Source of the DNA: Xestospongia muta
Lineage: Eukaryota; Porifera; Demospongiae; Haplosclerida; Petrosiidae
NCBI GenBank assembly: GCA_963693285.1
Contig: OY848923.1
Span: 7,278,451 to 7,342,450 of the forward strand
Direction of reading: 5' to 3'
Length of the DNA stretch: 64,000 bases
Each line of letters begins with the position of its first letter. Position 1 is the first letter of the stretch. The position numbers and the translations under genes are program-made. This document shows, piece by piece, positions 50,921 through 60,849 of this stretch. Below the pieces are notes generated by a model, which saw only the letters and a program-made list of their open reading frames with translations, ran no database searches and was not told the DNA's origin.

Positions 50921-51808
50921 ATGGCAAAAAGTGTTGATGTCTACTACAGGTGTAGTCCTCCTCCTCCATATTCTGATCTTGAACAATACCAGTTGACCAA
51001 TGGAGTGATAGTCAATGAAGATCATCAAGAATGTGACAACTCTCCTATCATCTGTCCTAATGAGTGTTCTGGAGATGAGATAGAACGAAGAATGTTACAA
51101 GATCATCTGAAAAAGTGCCCCTTCCAGGTGGTAGAGTGTGAGTTTAGTCATGTGGGATGTCAAGAGAAAGTTCGTCGTTGTGATCTAGCTCAACATCTGT
51201 CTGATAATGGTATCCAACATGGTGTTCTCTCCTCTAAAATGATCTATGAAAAATTGTTAGAAACGATTAAAGAGAAAGACAGACAACTTCAGGAGAAAGA
51301 TAAGATGCTCGCTCTCTTGTTATCTGAAATTCGTGATTCAAGAGAAGAAAGCAAATGTTTGCTGGGTGGCATATATTCGCATACTGTTGATAGCGATAGT
51401 GTTGTACTACGTGTTACAATGACAGAGCTCAAACACAAGAAGGATAACAAACTCCAATGGTATAGTCCTCCATATTATACTAGAATTCATTATGGATACA
51501 AAATGGGCTTTGTAGTCGATTTCCTATGGCAGTATGGTACACCAGGATACCTCGATATATATTCATATATGATGAAAGGTCACTATGATGATCATCTCCA
51601 GTGGCCATTTAAAGGGATAGTTATCATACGAATTGTCAATCGGAATGGACCTGATTATGTCTTCAAGTATATGGACAGTGACTCTGGTAATAGGGTCACT
51701 AATGGGGAGCGAGGACCTGTTCTTTCACCTCAAAGTGGCTATTCTTCATATAAAAATATAAAGCTGTTAAAAGATGATTGCCTCCAGTTTCAAGTGATAA
51801 TTCCTTAA
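50921..51808 (+). CDS. TRAF-like gene E: TRAF zinc fingers, coiled coil, MATH
   Basis: Intronless, 295 residues, about 93% like gene D by eye. It shares CPNECSGDEIERRMLQDHL, KCPFQVVECEFSHVGCQ, the short EKDRQLQEKDKMLALLLSEI coiled coil, and the MATH blocks LQWYSPPYYTRIHYGYKMGF and GHYDDHLQWPFKGIVIIRIV. No RING. The promoter side differs from D and F: it follows cagatctagataaact-type sequence, which is also upstream of relics 4 and 5. Confidence 0.88.
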   Translation: MAKSVDVYYRCSPPPPYSDLEQYQLTNGVIVNEDHQECDNSPIICPNECSGDEIERRMLQDHLKKCPFQVVECEFSHVGCQEKVRRCDLAQHLSDNGIQHGVLSSKMIYEKLLETIKEKDRQLQEKDKMLALLLSEIRDSREESKCLLGGIYSHTVDSDSVVLRVTMTELKHKKDNKLQWYSPPYYTRIHYGYKMGFVVDFLWQYGTPGYLDIYSYMMKGHYDDHLQWPFKGIVIIRIVNRNGPDYVFKYMDSDSGNRVTNGERGPVLSPQSGYSSYKNIKLLKDDCLQFQVIIP

Positions 51809-53015
51809 TATAAAACTATATTGAATACATATTATAATTACCACACATAAAGTAGATGTATGTATGAGTCTGATAAGATTTCTAACTCTTTAATCAACAC
51901 AGAAAGTCCTAGGCCTTCTGGATAACAAGCCAGTATGTTTTATGATTAATGTTTTGTGAGTTTGTAGTTATATACACAGTAATGCTAAGACAATTTATTT
52001 TTTTATTATAATTATATTATAAATATAACTCTTTGCTGTTAATATTGTGTGAATTAATTACAAGAAGCAAAAATTACAATATATAGACACAGTGGATGAA
52101 TAAATGAACTAGTATATTGATCCCATTTAGTTTGTCTTCTGCATATGATACGATATGTAGAGTTGAAGAAACAGATACCATAAAGCAAGTAAATAATCTA
52201 ATCCATCAATGTACATACAATTATATATGGAGACCATTATATGTCTATAATATACAAAGTGGTATAAACAACTACTTAAATGGTTGTTGTTATATACGTA
52301 ATTAATAACATTGGTCTATAATAATAGCCAATTAATAGAAGTATTATAAAATCACTTTCCCTTCATATAGTAGTACATAATCTGTATATCTATAATGTGC
52401 AAAGTAATATAAACAACTCCTTAAATGGTTGTTGCTAACATTGGTCTATAATAATACCCAATTAATAGAAGTATTATAAAATCACTTTCCCTTCATGTAG
52501 TAGTACATAATTTGTGTATCTATAATGTGCAAAGTGATATAAACAACTCCTTAAATGGTAGTTGCTTTATGCATAATTAATAAATTAGTCTATAACAAAC
52601 AAATTAATAAACGTATTGTGAAATCACCAGATCTTCATTTAGTAGTAAGTACACAGTCTGTGTGTGTGGTAACTGTCTTGAAGTAGTGATCAGGAACATC
52701 TGACATAGTTTTGCAAGGGTCATATGTATGTATATATACCTGAAGTCTTTTGATATTGCTCACACAAAGACAGTGGTTTTCAAATCAAATTAAAGTTCAT
52801 TGACATTGGTATAAAGTCATGAACTGACTAGGTACTTGTAAGGATTATTGGTAACATTAGTAGTACATAGTGTGTGTGTTATGGTATCTGTTTTGAAGTA
52901 GTGATCAGGAAAGTCTGACCACTAATGTATGCTTGTATATATAATAATAATAACAATACTTAGCAACTCTACATATATCAACAGTATCTAGATAAACTGA
53001 TTGCTCTCTCCTTTA
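51809..53015. other. Spacer downstream of gene E, with internal ~110-bp duplication
   Basis: Blocks at 52230-52360, 52390-52500 and 52505-52610 repeat ataaacaactccttaaatgg and attaatagaagtattataaa. The rest aligns to the other unit spacers. No gene found. Confidence 0.6.
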
Positions 53016-53017
53016 CA

Positions 53018-53165
53018 AGATGGCTAAAAGTGTTGATGTCTACAGGTATAGTTCTCCTCCGACATATTCTGATTGCGAGCCATACCAGTTAACCACTGAA
53101 GTGATAGTTAGTGAATATTACAAGATCATCTTAATAGGTGTCCATTCCAGGTAGTGGAGTTTTAG
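53018..53165 (+). pseudogene. TRAF-like relic 4
   Basis: Starts acaagatggctaaaagtgtt as gene E does and runs to gtgatagttagtgaata. Then a deletion joins it to ttacaagatcatcttaatag and the first zinc-finger end, with a stop soon after. Confidence 0.75.
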
Positions 53166-53422
53166 ATAATATGAAATGTAAATAATTATATTTTAATCTC
53201 ACACATACATGTTATACATATAGTAGCCATAGGTGGTTCCAAGAGGTTTGTGTTACATGTAAAGAGAAAAAGTTAAGATTACAGTCCCTGATTTTTTATA
53301 ATTACTATCATTAAAACATAGGTATGTTTGCAATATGAATACGTGAAATATGCAATCAACATTATTGAATTTAAGATTTGTTGCTAGGAAGCTTACACTT
53401 CCTGCTTTAGTTGCCTTACAAG

Positions 53423-54379
53423 ATGGCGAAAAACGTTGATGTCTACAGACGTAGTCCACCTCCTTCATATTCTGATCTTGAACAATACCAGTTAACCACT
53501 GAAGTGATAGTAAATGAAGATCATCAAGAATGTGACAACTCTCCTATCATCTGTCCTAATGAGTGTTCTGAAGATGAGATAGAACGAGGAATGTTACAAG
53601 ATCATCTTGATAAGTGTCCCTTCCAGGAGGTAGAGTGTGAGTTTAGTCATGTGGGATGTCAAGAGAAAGTTCGTCGTTGTGATCTAGCTCAACATCTGTC
53701 TGATAATGGTATCCACCATAGTCTTCTCTCCTCTAAAACAATCCATGAAAAATTGTTAAAGACAATTGACGAGAAAGAGAGACAGTTACAAAAGAAAGAC
53801 ATACAGTTACAAGTGAAAGACAGACAGTTAGATGAGAAAGACAGACAACTTCAGGAGAAAGATAAGATGCTTGCTCTCTTGTTATCTGAAATTTGTGATT
53901 CAAGAGAAGAAAGTAAATGTTTGCTGGATAGAATATATTTACATACTGTCAAAATATATAATGTTGACATTGTACTAAGTGTTACAATGACAGAGCTCAA
54001 ACACAAGAAGGATAACAAACTCCAATGGTATAGTCCTCCATATTATACTAGAATTCATTATGGATACAAAATGGGCTTTGTAGTTGATTTCCTATGGCAG
54101 TATGGTACACCTGGATATCTCAATATTTATTCCTACATGATGAAAGGTCACTATGATGATCATCTCCAGTGGCCATTTCAAGGAACAGTTGTCATACGAA
54201 TTGTTAATCGGAATGGATGTGAGTATGTCTTCAAGTATATGGAGAGTAGTGACTCTGGTAATAGGGTTACTAATGGAGAACGAGGACCTGTTCTATCACC
54301 TCGGAGTGGCTATTCTTCATATAAAAATATAAAGCTGTTAAAAGATGATTGCCTCCAGTTTCAAGTTATAATTCCTTAA
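53423..54379 (+). CDS. TRAF-like gene F: TRAF zinc fingers, longer coiled coil, MATH
   Basis: Intronless, 318 residues from the ATG in acaagATGGC. The N-terminus and zinc fingers match gene D. The coiled coil is longer than in D and E by four heptads (DEKERQLQKKDIQLQVKDRQ onward). The MATH domain has TMTELKHKKDNKLQWYSPPY, YLNIYSYMMKGHYDDHLQWPF and LLKDDCLQFQVIIP. The 3' flank matches gene E rather than D, so the gene is a D/E mosaic. No RING. Confidence 0.88.
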   Translation: MAKNVDVYRRSPPPSYSDLEQYQLTTEVIVNEDHQECDNSPIICPNECSEDEIERGMLQDHLDKCPFQEVECEFSHVGCQEKVRRCDLAQHLSDNGIHHSLLSSKTIHEKLLKTIDEKERQLQKKDIQLQVKDRQLDEKDRQLQEKDKMLALLLSEICDSREESKCLLDRIYLHTVKIYNVDIVLSVTMTELKHKKDNKLQWYSPPYYTRIHYGYKMGFVVDFLWQYGTPGYLNIYSYMMKGHYDDHLQWPFQGTVVIRIVNRNGCEYVFKYMESSDSGNRVTNGERGPVLSPRSGYSSYKNIKLLKDDCLQFQVIIP

Positions 54380-55316
54380 TATAAAACTATATTGAATACA
54401 TATTATAATTACCACATATAAAGTAGATGTATGTATGAGTCTGATAAGATTTTTAACTCTTTAATCACCACAGAAAGTCCTAGGCCTTCTGGATAACAAG
54501 CCAGTATGTTTTATGATTAATGTTTTGTGAGTTTGTAGTTATATATACAATAATGCAAAGACAATTTATTTATTTTATTATAATTATATTATAAATATAA
54601 CTCTTTGCTGTTAATATTGTGTGAATTAATTACAAGAAGTAAAAATTACAATATATAGATACAGTGGATAAATGAATGAACTAGTATATTGATTTCATAT
54701 TATAAGTAGTTTGTCTTCTGCATATGATACAATAAATAAAGTTGAAGAAACAGATACCATAAAGCAAGTAAATAATCTAATCCATCAATGTACATATAAT
54801 TTTATACGGAGACTATTATATATCTATAATATACAAAGTGGTATAAACAACTCCTTAAATGGTTGTTGCTACATAATTAATAATATTGGTCTATAGCAGA
54901 CAAATTAATAAAAGTATTGTAAAATAACCAGACCTTCATATAGTAGTAGTACACAGTCTGCGTGTGTGGTATCTGTTTTGAAGTAGTGATCAGGAACATC
55001 TGACTTAGTTTTGCAAGGGTCACATGTATGTATATACCTGAAGTCTTTTGATATTGCTCACACAAAGATAGTGGTTTTCAAATTAAATTAAAGTTCATTG
55101 ACATTGGTATAGAGTAATGAACTGACTAGGTACTTGTAAGGATTATTGGTAATGTTAGTAGTACATAGTGTGTGTGTTATGGTATCTGTTTTGAAGTAGT
55201 GATCAGGAAAGTCTGACCACTAATGTATGCTTGTATATATAATAATAATAACAATACTTAGCAACTCTACATATATCAACAGTATCTAGATAAACTGATT
55301 GCTGTCTCCTTTACAA
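54380..55316. other. Spacer downstream of gene F
   Basis: Aligns with the spacer downstream of gene E almost from the stop codon. No gene found. Confidence 0.65.
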
Positions 55317-55790
55317 GATGGCTAAAAGTGTTGATGTCTACAGGTATAGTTCTCCTCCTCCATATTCTAATTGAGAGCCATACCAGTTAACCACTGAAGA
55401 TCATCAACACTGTAAAATTGATTTGTTCATTTGACTAATATATTGTTATATAGGTTGCATGTAGCAAACTTAATTTAATGCGAAAGTAAACATAACACAG
55501 TTTTTATTACTGATGTACTAATAGCTACATAAACAATAGTACATTAGTAATCAAAACAATGTTATGTCTTTTTTCACATCATAATAGTTTACTACCTGCA
55601 ACCTGTATAACAATACATTGGTTAAATCAACAAATCAATTTTACAGTGAAGAATGTGACAACTCTCTTATTATCTGTCCTAATGAGTGTTCTGGAGATGA
55701 GATAGAACAAGGAATGTTACAAGATCATCTTGAAAAATGTCCCTTTCAGGTAGTAGAGTGTGGGTTTAGTCATGTGGGATGTCAAGATGT
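55317..55790 (+). pseudogene. TRAF-like relic 5, interrupted by an inverted-repeat element
   Basis: Starts like gene E (atggctaaaagtgttgatgt) with an early stop (TGA at ttctaattgagag). It is cut at gaagatcatcaa by the element 55408-55648, resumes with gaatgtgacaactctcttat through the zinc-finger codons, and breaks off at gtgggatgtcaaga, where the PARP-carrying segment starts. Confidence 0.85.
55408..55648. mobile_element. 241-bp fold-back (MITE-like) element
   Basis: Starts CACTGTAAAATTGATTTGTT and ends with its reverse complement. The inverted repeat continues, with mismatches, through almost the whole element, so it is one long palindrome. The target catcaa/gaatg in gene E is intact, and here AA flanks both ends, giving a 2-bp target duplication. 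No protein is encoded. CACTG ends recall CMC-type DNA transposons, but the family is not proven. Confidence 0.85.
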
Positions 55791-55812
55791 TAAAATTTTA
55801 GTTGTCCACTAA

Positions 55813-56384
55813 GCAGGCGGTCTGTGCATCCGGTGCTTTGAAGTAATTGCTTAGTGACATTTGGTCATAAACAGGTGACTTTTATTCTAAAGAACCCTTT
55901 CTCGGAAAGCATAAAGTAGCCTTGTAATGTTTGCATATATATTATATATTGTAATAGGGTCTATACATGTTTATGAAGTAATACATAAATTGATATGTTT
56001 ACTCACAGACCATAGGACAGGAACAAATTTTATGCACTACATTATTTGAATATGATGTACCCCATTTTGAAAGATATATAGCCCAGCTGTCAAAATGGAG
56101 TTGAGGATGAATCTAGCATGTTTGCTGGAATGCATGTTACCTGAGCTAAATGACTAAGTCAATGGCTGTACATGTCACAAGGAGAAATAGTAAACTAAAA
56201 AAATTTGTCTGGCTTGAGAACAATAAACTCATTAATAATGGCTATATTACAATATGCCATGTTCCAAATAATAGTGTAGTGCATTTTTAAAAAAAAACAC
56301 TCAATAATTTCCACTTGAAATCATTTGAGTTAATAATACTTGCTATACAAAAATTATCAATTATAATATGCCACCAAAACAGTC
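55813..56384. other. Non-coding left arm of the PARP segment
   Basis: AT-rich. It contains no ORF and is conserved in the other copies. It should hold the PARP 3' UTR. Confidence 0.6.
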
Positions 56385-57506
56385 CTAAAATGTAATGAGA
56401 TATGCTGGATACGATTTTTCATGATCATAGACAACATATTCATGGAATGTTCCATGTTTTGTCACAGCATCACCATTGACACTATCATATCGTTGTTCAT
56501 CAATGTAACCTTCTTTAATAGGAGGAGCAATCATTGTGGAATCTGGGTGCATCTTTTTAGAATGTCCTGTCAAAACATAAGCCATTAAAATCTGTCGTCC
56601 CAAGACTGATTTGTATGCATAATGAGTAGAGTAAATGGCATCGACAGCAAAGTAGGCTCCTTTGCCCCACATACCAGAGCTGCCAAATCGAAAATCAAAG
56701 CCGTGTTCAGAGCGATATATCTTCTCTGGAGGGTTGGTTGTTGTGCCATGAAACAAACACATTTCATTCATAATACCATCATTTTTAATGAGTTGTATTT
56801 TCTTGTAGAAATCATATTTCTCCCACAATCTTTTATTTTGAATTCTTTCTACTTTTATCAAGAAAACATCAGGCATGCTTTTCTTCACATCAGCTTCAAC
56901 ATTTAACCATTCCTTGCTGCCACATAGAACAGACTTCAACTCAATGTCATTACTCTGAGGTTCCCATTCACTAGGGTATGACACAACACTAGTTATACTG
57001 TTTAGTGCTTCATGTTTTGCTTGTAATTCAAGCTTTTCACTTTTAATTACTTTTTCCTGCACAGATGATTTCATCATTATTGTTACACCTTTGAGAGAAA
57101 ACCTGCTTATCTTGCAGGCAGCAACAGCACTTTCAATAGTCCTGTAATTAATATAAGCAAAATTTGTTGCACAAACATGTATGGTAGGTGTCTGAACCAT
57201 TTCCCCATATTGTCCAAAATAGTGTTCCAAATCTTCACCAGTGATACCATTACCACAAATTGTAACTTGGATAGTTGGAACGGGAGGTTGAGACAACAGA
57301 GGAGATTGGTGTGGTCCAGAATTAGTATGATTATCTGGTTGATGGATTTTATCTGTTACTTCTTGTCCACCAAGATTGAGTTTCGTCATGTCATCAGACT
57401 TCAAATTCAAAAAAACATTTGGAATCGATCTTAGTGCTGATTGACTATTGGTTAGTCGTTGGGCCCTTTTTAGCGCTACTTTTGTCATTGAAATTAATGT
57501 AAGCAT
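56385..57506 (-). CDS. RRM plus PARP (ADP-ribosyltransferase), copy 1, H-Y-E triad
   Basis: Intronless, 373 residues. Residues about 78-150 form an RRM-like fold (IQVTICGNGITGEDLEHYF, NFAYINYR, SAVAACKISRF, VTIMMKSS). Residues about 180-373 form a PARP catalytic domain: LFHGTTTNPPEKIYRSEHGF (His), GMWGKGAYFAVDAIYSTHYAY (Tyr), ILMAYVLTG, HEYVVYDHEKSYPAYLITF (Glu). The H-Y-E set is that of poly-ADP-ribosylating PARPs and tankyrases. RRM-containing vertebrate PARP10/14 have H-Y-I/L instead. There is no WWE or macrodomain. The start at 57506 is the first ATG; a second Met is seven codons in. Absence of introns in an intron-rich genome suggests retrocopying or mobile-element capture. Confidence 0.88.
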   Translation of the reverse strand: MLTLISMTKVALKRAQRLTNSQSALRSIPNVFLNLKSDDMTKLNLGGQEVTDKIHQPDNHTNSGPHQSPLLSQPPVPTIQVTICGNGITGEDLEHYFGQYGEMVQTPTIHVCATNFAYINYRTIESAVAACKISRFSLKGVTIMMKSSVQEKVIKSEKLELQAKHEALNSITSVVSYPSEWEPQSNDIELKSVLCGSKEWLNVEADVKKSMPDVFLIKVERIQNKRLWEKYDFYKKIQLIKNDGIMNEMCLFHGTTTNPPEKIYRSEHGFDFRFGSSGMWGKGAYFAVDAIYSTHYAYKSVLGRQILMAYVLTGHSKKMHPDSTMIAPPIKEGYIDEQRYDSVNGDAVTKHGTFHEYVVYDHEKSYPAYLITF

Positions 57507-57773
57507 AGCTTAATTCCTTGATAGAAGAATTCACTTCGACACTAGAAATTTCCCCAAATTGACAGTAGTAGAGTTATAAGCACTACGGGTCTAGGGGAGT
57601 GGCTGTCGTTTTTATCTCTAATAATATTCACGGTCAATCATTCAATTCAATCCTGTGGTAGTACGTTCATAGCGAATTCTTGCAACCACACCTTACAAAG
57701 CTATACCTCAATGTTTTTATAAATATTATAATAAAATAATTGGTGTGATAAGTCACATGTAGTAAATAATATT
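57507..57773. promoter_or_regulatory. Divergent spacer, PARP copy 1 / small membrane ORF
   Basis: 267 bp between divergent ATGs, nearly identical in the second copy (62666-62938). No specific site recognised. Confidence 0.5.
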
Positions 57774-58007
57774 GTGAATATGGCAAAGTACCAGGTAACA
57801 TTGACTTCTTTGGGACTAGTTACTGTTACTCTACCCGAGAAAAGGATGGCATCTAAGAAGATGGTCACAGTAGTAGTAGCTCTTCCACTAGCCTTAACTC
57901 TAGCTCTTCTAGTAACTCTGTTTCTAAGCTTTTCTGAGTTATGTTGTCCTTATGACATTGGTCAAGTTTATGATATCGCTCACACTCTCACTGATCTAGA
58001 GAAGTAA
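57774..58007 (+). CDS. Small predicted membrane protein, intact copy
   Basis: 77 residues, not recognised. The start could be Met 1 or Met 3 (atATGGCAAAG). Residues about 31-55 form one strong hydrophobic helix (VVVALPLALTLALLVTLFLSF), followed by a short tail with CCPYD. Conservation of the same frame in the second copy downstream of its insertion suggests it was coding. It may be only the first exon of something larger. Confidence 0.45.
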   Translation: MNMAKYQVTLTSLGLVTVTLPEKRMASKKMVTVVVALPLALTLALLVTLFLSFSELCCPYDIGQVYDIAHTLTDLEK

Positions 58008-58104
58008 ATTAAAACAATTAACAATTATAACAATTTATAATATTATTCTGGATAATTAAAATTGCAGGTATTTTAGTTGTATACTAGGTATAACTTTATA
58101 ACTA

Positions 58105-58455
58105 AAGTTTTCAAACTTGATAATGACATTGTGTTCCCAACACATGATGAATTCAGGTAAAAGTGTAGATTCTCTCAAGAGTGGATAATTCAAACTTATT
58201 CCAAATTACTTGTAGGATATTTCTGTCTTCATTGTTTCATCTTTGCAAGGGCAAGCCGTGATAGTGGTGATCTTGGTGTGTTAGTTAGTGGGCCAATGAA
58301 GACTTTCTACAAAGTCAAAGAGATATTGAGAAGATATGGAACTCTGCAATATCATAAAAATTATACGGAAGCCACAGACAGACATTCCAATTCCATGAGC
58401 CATCTCTTAGAATCGAGCCTCAGCGAGATGCTTCCAGTTGGGTTGGATTCCTGAT
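58105..58455 (+). pseudogene. Transposase-type TTF/zinc-finger fragment (hAT-like)
   Basis: Frame opening near 58172: SQEWIIQTYSKLL, GYFCLHCFIFA, DSGDLGVLVSGPMKTFYKV, YGTLQYHKNYTEA, stop at 58455. The W...Y...FC..C..F, then LGVLV.GP...F, then YHK order resembles the N-terminal zinc finger of hAT-type transposase-derived proteins (ZMYM/P52-repressor-like). No DDE or dimerisation region follows. Family by eye only. Confidence 0.5.
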
Positions 58456-58977
58456 TTTGGTTGTATATTAGAATTGGAACCCATCAACTGCATCTTTAAT
58501 TGGAATATAAGGTGCACAGATGAAATTGGGAATAGGAATAGGAATCTGCGCCTTCCGTAAAATTCTGTCTGATATGGTTTCCTTTCTTGATGTCATGGAG
58601 CAACTTACACCATAAGTTACAACAATGACCATCTCTGCTCATGATTGACAAATTCAAGCAAATCGATCGAAGTTGCTTTCAATTGTAAAAACTATTCTTT
58701 TTTTTGGAAGACAGAATAAAAACTTGGATTTGTTCATGATGACACAATAGACAAAAAGGGCTACTTCTCTTGAGTATTCATTACGGCATGGAGGTAGTAG
58801 ACTGCCAGGTGATTGTTGACTCTCTTTTTTTAGAAGACATCTTTGGAGAATGGAACTGACAAATATTCTTAACAGTGATGATTATAATTGTATTTTGTTT
58901 CTCTATCACGTTATTGACTTTATTGTCTCGTGATTAAAAAGGGTGCGTCTATAAATAATAAAATAAATTTATTACCT
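58456..58977. other. Unassigned sequence after the transposase fragment
   Basis: No frame above about 30 codons with recognisable content. Probably decayed element sequence. Confidence 0.5.
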
Positions 58978-59512
58978 TAAAATTTTAGCCGCCTGCTAAG
59001 CGTGCGGTGCTTTGAAGTAATTGCTTAGTGACATTTGGTCGTAAACCGGTGACTTTATTGTAAAGAACGCTTTCTCGGAAAGCATAAAGTAGTCTTGTAA
59101 TGTTTGCATATATATTAAATATTGTAATAGGGTCTATACATGTTTATGAAGTGATATATAAATTAATGTGTTTACTCACAGACCATAGGACAGGAACAAA
59201 TGTTATGCACTACATTATTTGAATATGATGTACCCCATTTTGAAAGATATATAGTCCAGCTGTCAAAATGGAGTTGAGGATGAATCTAGCATGTTTGCTG
59301 GAATGCATGTTACCTGAGCTAAATGCTAAGTCAATGGCTGTCGCAAGGAGAAATAGTAAACTAAAAAAATTTGGTCTGGCTTCAGAACAATAAACTAATT
59401 AATAATGGCTATATTACAATATACCATGTTCCAAATAATAGTGTAGTGCATTTTTAAGCAAAAAACACTCAATAGTTTCACTTGGAATCATTTGAGTTAA
59501 TAATACTTACTA
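58978..59512. repeat. Segmental duplication, copy 2 (left arm only)
   Basis: Aligns with 55791-56345 (tgctttgaagtaattgctta, gaatatgatgtaccccattt, ggaatgcatgttacctgagc). It stops where the minisatellite begins, so the PARP gene is missing here. Confidence 0.88.
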
Positions 59513-59539
59513 TAATACACGTATACGTATGTATACACG

Positions 59540-59672
59540 TACATATGTCCTCTCGTAGCACCTAGCATTTGTCCACTAGTAGCACCTAGCATTTGTCCTC
59601 TCATAGCACCTAGCATCTGTCCACTCGTAGCACCTAGCATTTGTCCTCTCGTAGCACCTAGTCTTGTCCTAC
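59540..59672. repeat. 24-bp minisatellite, about 5 units
   Basis: Unit cctagcatttgtcctctcgt plus agca, with a ccactcgt variant. It is open on the minus strand as MLGATSGQ-type repeats, which I regard as chance. Confidence 0.92.
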
Positions 59673-59803
59673 GTTGTTGCTTAGGAACCACTTCTGTTAA
59701 ACAATCCTTGAGGATTTTTGTATAAGTGGGTCACTCTTTTTCATTTAGTGAGTTAGGTCTTTCAGTAATGCTAATGCTGATTGATAGACGGGTTGTCAAG
59801 GGG

Positions 59804-60395
59804 AAAACCCTGTTGTTAGGGTCTTAATTATGCTGCAAAATTCCTCAACCTCCTCCTGTCCCCATGACAAGCAGAAATGGTTTACAATGTCGCTAAGGTA
59901 ACGAATGATGTCCAATTTAATGGCAACATCACTAGTGTAACCCACGAGTCGTTCAAGGAAGTCAGTAACTTCTTTTCCAACTTCAGGTAGAAAGTGGAGT
60001 TCATTGAAATCAATAAAATCTATGGAGGCCAGTATCTTTTTAGCCTCATCAAGACTGATTTTATGAGTGTGATAAGTTGTTAACTGTGTTTTGAGTTTTT
60101 TAATCCCTATTATTGCTCCCCCGGATATTGTGTGAGATCAGCAGTTGCACACTCCTTTCTCCTTGCAAGGCTATGGGCCCTTGCTATAAGGAATACACAC
60201 TTGTTATAATCACTATATATAGTCATGACAATGCAATGATTATTTACTGATTCTTCGAATGCCAGTTGGTCACATATGATATGATGTTCAGTCAATTTCT
60301 CTCTAATATAACTGTCCATTTTATTCAGTGAATCCTTCTCCTCCTCTTTTATATAAACACTAGGACACTCCCACTTTCCAGCAAGTAGACCTAGA
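59804..60395 (-). pseudogene. Unrecognised gene fragment, apparently frameshifted
   Basis: Upper part 60395-60110 reads LLAGKWECPSVYIKEEEKD, then VNNHCIVMTIYSDYNKC, then ARAHSLARRKECATADLTQY. It follows a plausible acceptor (tttctag) near 60396. Lower part about 60118-59804 is in another frame: GIKKLKTQLTTYHTHKISLD, then IDFIDFNELHFLPEVGKEV, then YLSDIVNHFCLSWGQEEVEEF, stop near 59804. The two meet at a ccggggg run, so a one-base shift is likely; an unseen intron is possible. The family is not known to me. Confidence 0.5.
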
Positions 60396-60430
60396 AAGAT
60401 ACAAACACTATTAATCTGGTCATTGATCAA

Positions 60431-60849
60431 AACATCTGTCTATTGATCTATCTATCCATCCATTCATTTACTTGCTAATTTTTTAATTAAAAGTGTTAGA
60501 TGTATTTGTCTTAATATAAAGTTTGTATAATTCCTTATAGTACCTCAACTGCATATATACACAATCAGAGCAGTTATCCCATCATTGATCATGTAACATA
60601 TTCACAATATATTATAGTGCTAAGCTATATATGTACATCTAGAGCACATGACGCGCTCTAGGGGTCCATAATTAATTAGAGTCATGATCTATCTATTTTG
60701 TTTATCAGATCATGTATTTCATTCTATATTCATAATCACTGTAGGTGTCCACATTTTAATAACAATTTATTATGATTTAAATTGCTCTTAATGAAGTAAG
60801 CTATGTAATGGGTTCTTCTAAGGATGTAATATTTTGTGATATATTGTAG
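60431..60849. other. AT-rich spacer
   Basis: No gene, array or RNA seen. Confidence 0.55.

Larger units (their letters stand above)
55791..58480. repeat. Segmental duplication unit, copy 1 (carries PARP gene 1)
   Basis: The left part (55791-56345) is repeated at 58978-59510 and, from 56138 on, at 61335-61520. The rest is repeated at 61526-64000. Identity is high along coding and non-coding parts. Confidence 0.85.

Noticed and set aside
43007..54379. Calling the TRAF-like proteins ubiquitin ligases
   Set aside because: No RING finger is encoded, and no upstream exon for one was seen.
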